A DNA stretch of 6,260 nt, taken from Elusimicrobiota bacterium (GTDB taxonomy: Bacteria; Elusimicrobiota; Elusimicrobia; UBA1565; UBA9628). The stretch spans positions 1-6,260 of the forward strand of contig JAQUNT010000151.1 in the NCBI GenBank assembly GCA_028717525.1. The letters run 5' to 3'. A program made the translations under genes and the position numbers. Shown one piece after another: positions 5,972 through 6,260 of the stretch; positions within the stretch are counted from its first letter, which is position 1, and every line of letters begins with the position of its first letter. Under the pieces are notes generated by a model. The model worked only from the letters and a program-made list of their open reading frames with translations. It made no database searches and was not told the origin of the DNA.

Positions 5972-6260
5972 TCGCGGAGTTCTACTACACCCTCTTCCTG
6001 GCCCTGGGGCTGGTGGTCTCCTACGAGGACTGGACCCAGCGCCGGGTGCGCAACTCCTGGATCGCCCTGGGCCTGGCCGCGGGCGCGGCCGGGCTGGCCT
6101 ACCTGCTCTGGAACTCGATCTTGGGCTACCAGGGCGTGCGCCTGGGCAAGCTCGGCGAGAACTACATGCCCTGGCGCTATTACCCCAAGATCCTCGTCCA
6201 CATGGCCCTGAGCTTCACCGCGGCCTTCACCATGTGGCGGCTGGCCATCTGGCCCGCCGG
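5968..6260 (+). CDS. Membrane protein resembling A24 prepilin peptidase (3' partial)
   Basis: A frame opens at GTG 5968, overlapping the previous stop by 4 bases, and runs without a stop to the window end (97 full codons visible). Three hydrophobic segments can be seen, at about residues 5-19, 31-52 and 72-95. After the first comes SYEDWTQRRVRNSW, which resembles the first catalytic motif of A24 (GxGD-type) prepilin peptidases, where an Asp is followed by RRIPN; here the Asp is residue 21 and the Pro is replaced by Arg28. The window stops in WPAG, just where such enzymes carry the second motif GDxK, so the second Asp cannot be checked. A24 enzymes cut and often N-methylate type IV prepilins at the inner membrane. 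The link to a Fe-protein/radical SAM operon is unexpected. Reading frame well supported by the coupling; family assignment moderate, and another small membrane protein is possible. Confidence 0.7.
   Translation, partial: MIAEFYYTLFLALGLVVSYEDWTQRRVRNSWIALGLAAGAAGLAYLLWNSILGYQGVRLGKLGENYMPWRYYPKILVHMALSFTAAFTMWRLAIWPA

Overview
This is a GC-rich (roughly 70% by eye) bacterial window with tightly packed genes. It holds six protein-coding genes, two of them cut by the window ends. I see no RNA genes, insertion sequences, CRISPR or long repeats, and no gene-free stretch over 300 bases. The gene set suggests a free-living member of a poorly cultured lineage. Elusimicrobiota is my best guess and Myxococcales an alternative. 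This rests on what I recall of a published group of nitrogenase paralogs that co-occur with radical SAM proteins in groundwater Elusimicrobia, Gracilibacteria and Myxococcales (Meheust et al., ISME J 2020). The sequence alone does not prove the taxonomy.

Left part (1-2980): two genes converge. The first, forward and missing its 5' end, is a TPR protein with a C-terminal segment that looks like the last part of an SGNH/GDSL hydrolase. Its stop lies 11 bases from the stop of a reverse-strand gene for a secreted M2-family metallopeptidase, a bacterial homologue of angiotensin-converting enzyme (ACE) with all main catalytic residues present.

Middle (2981-3072): a 92-base divergent intergenic region. 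The side facing the forward operon is an AT-richer island with an extended -10-like element and a perfect 6-bp-arm inverted repeat abutting it, a plausible operator.

Right part (3073-6260): a forward operon of four genes. They are (1) a NifH/BchL-type Fe protein with both cluster-ligand cysteines but no NifDK, BchNB or CfbD partner in view; (2) a radical SAM protein with two C-terminal CX2CX5C motifs; (3) a second radical SAM protein with one such motif; and (4) the start of a membrane protein resembling an A24-family prepilin peptidase. Gaps are 12 bases, then overlaps of 8 and 4 bases, so the genes are probably transcribed and translated together.

The likely theme of the operon is low-potential, ATP-driven electron delivery by the Fe protein to a reductase encoded elsewhere (perhaps further downstream), combined with radical SAM chemistry on a cofactor or peptide. 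The substrate cannot be read from this window. The Fe protein is notable because it mixes NifH-type and BchL-type sequence signatures.
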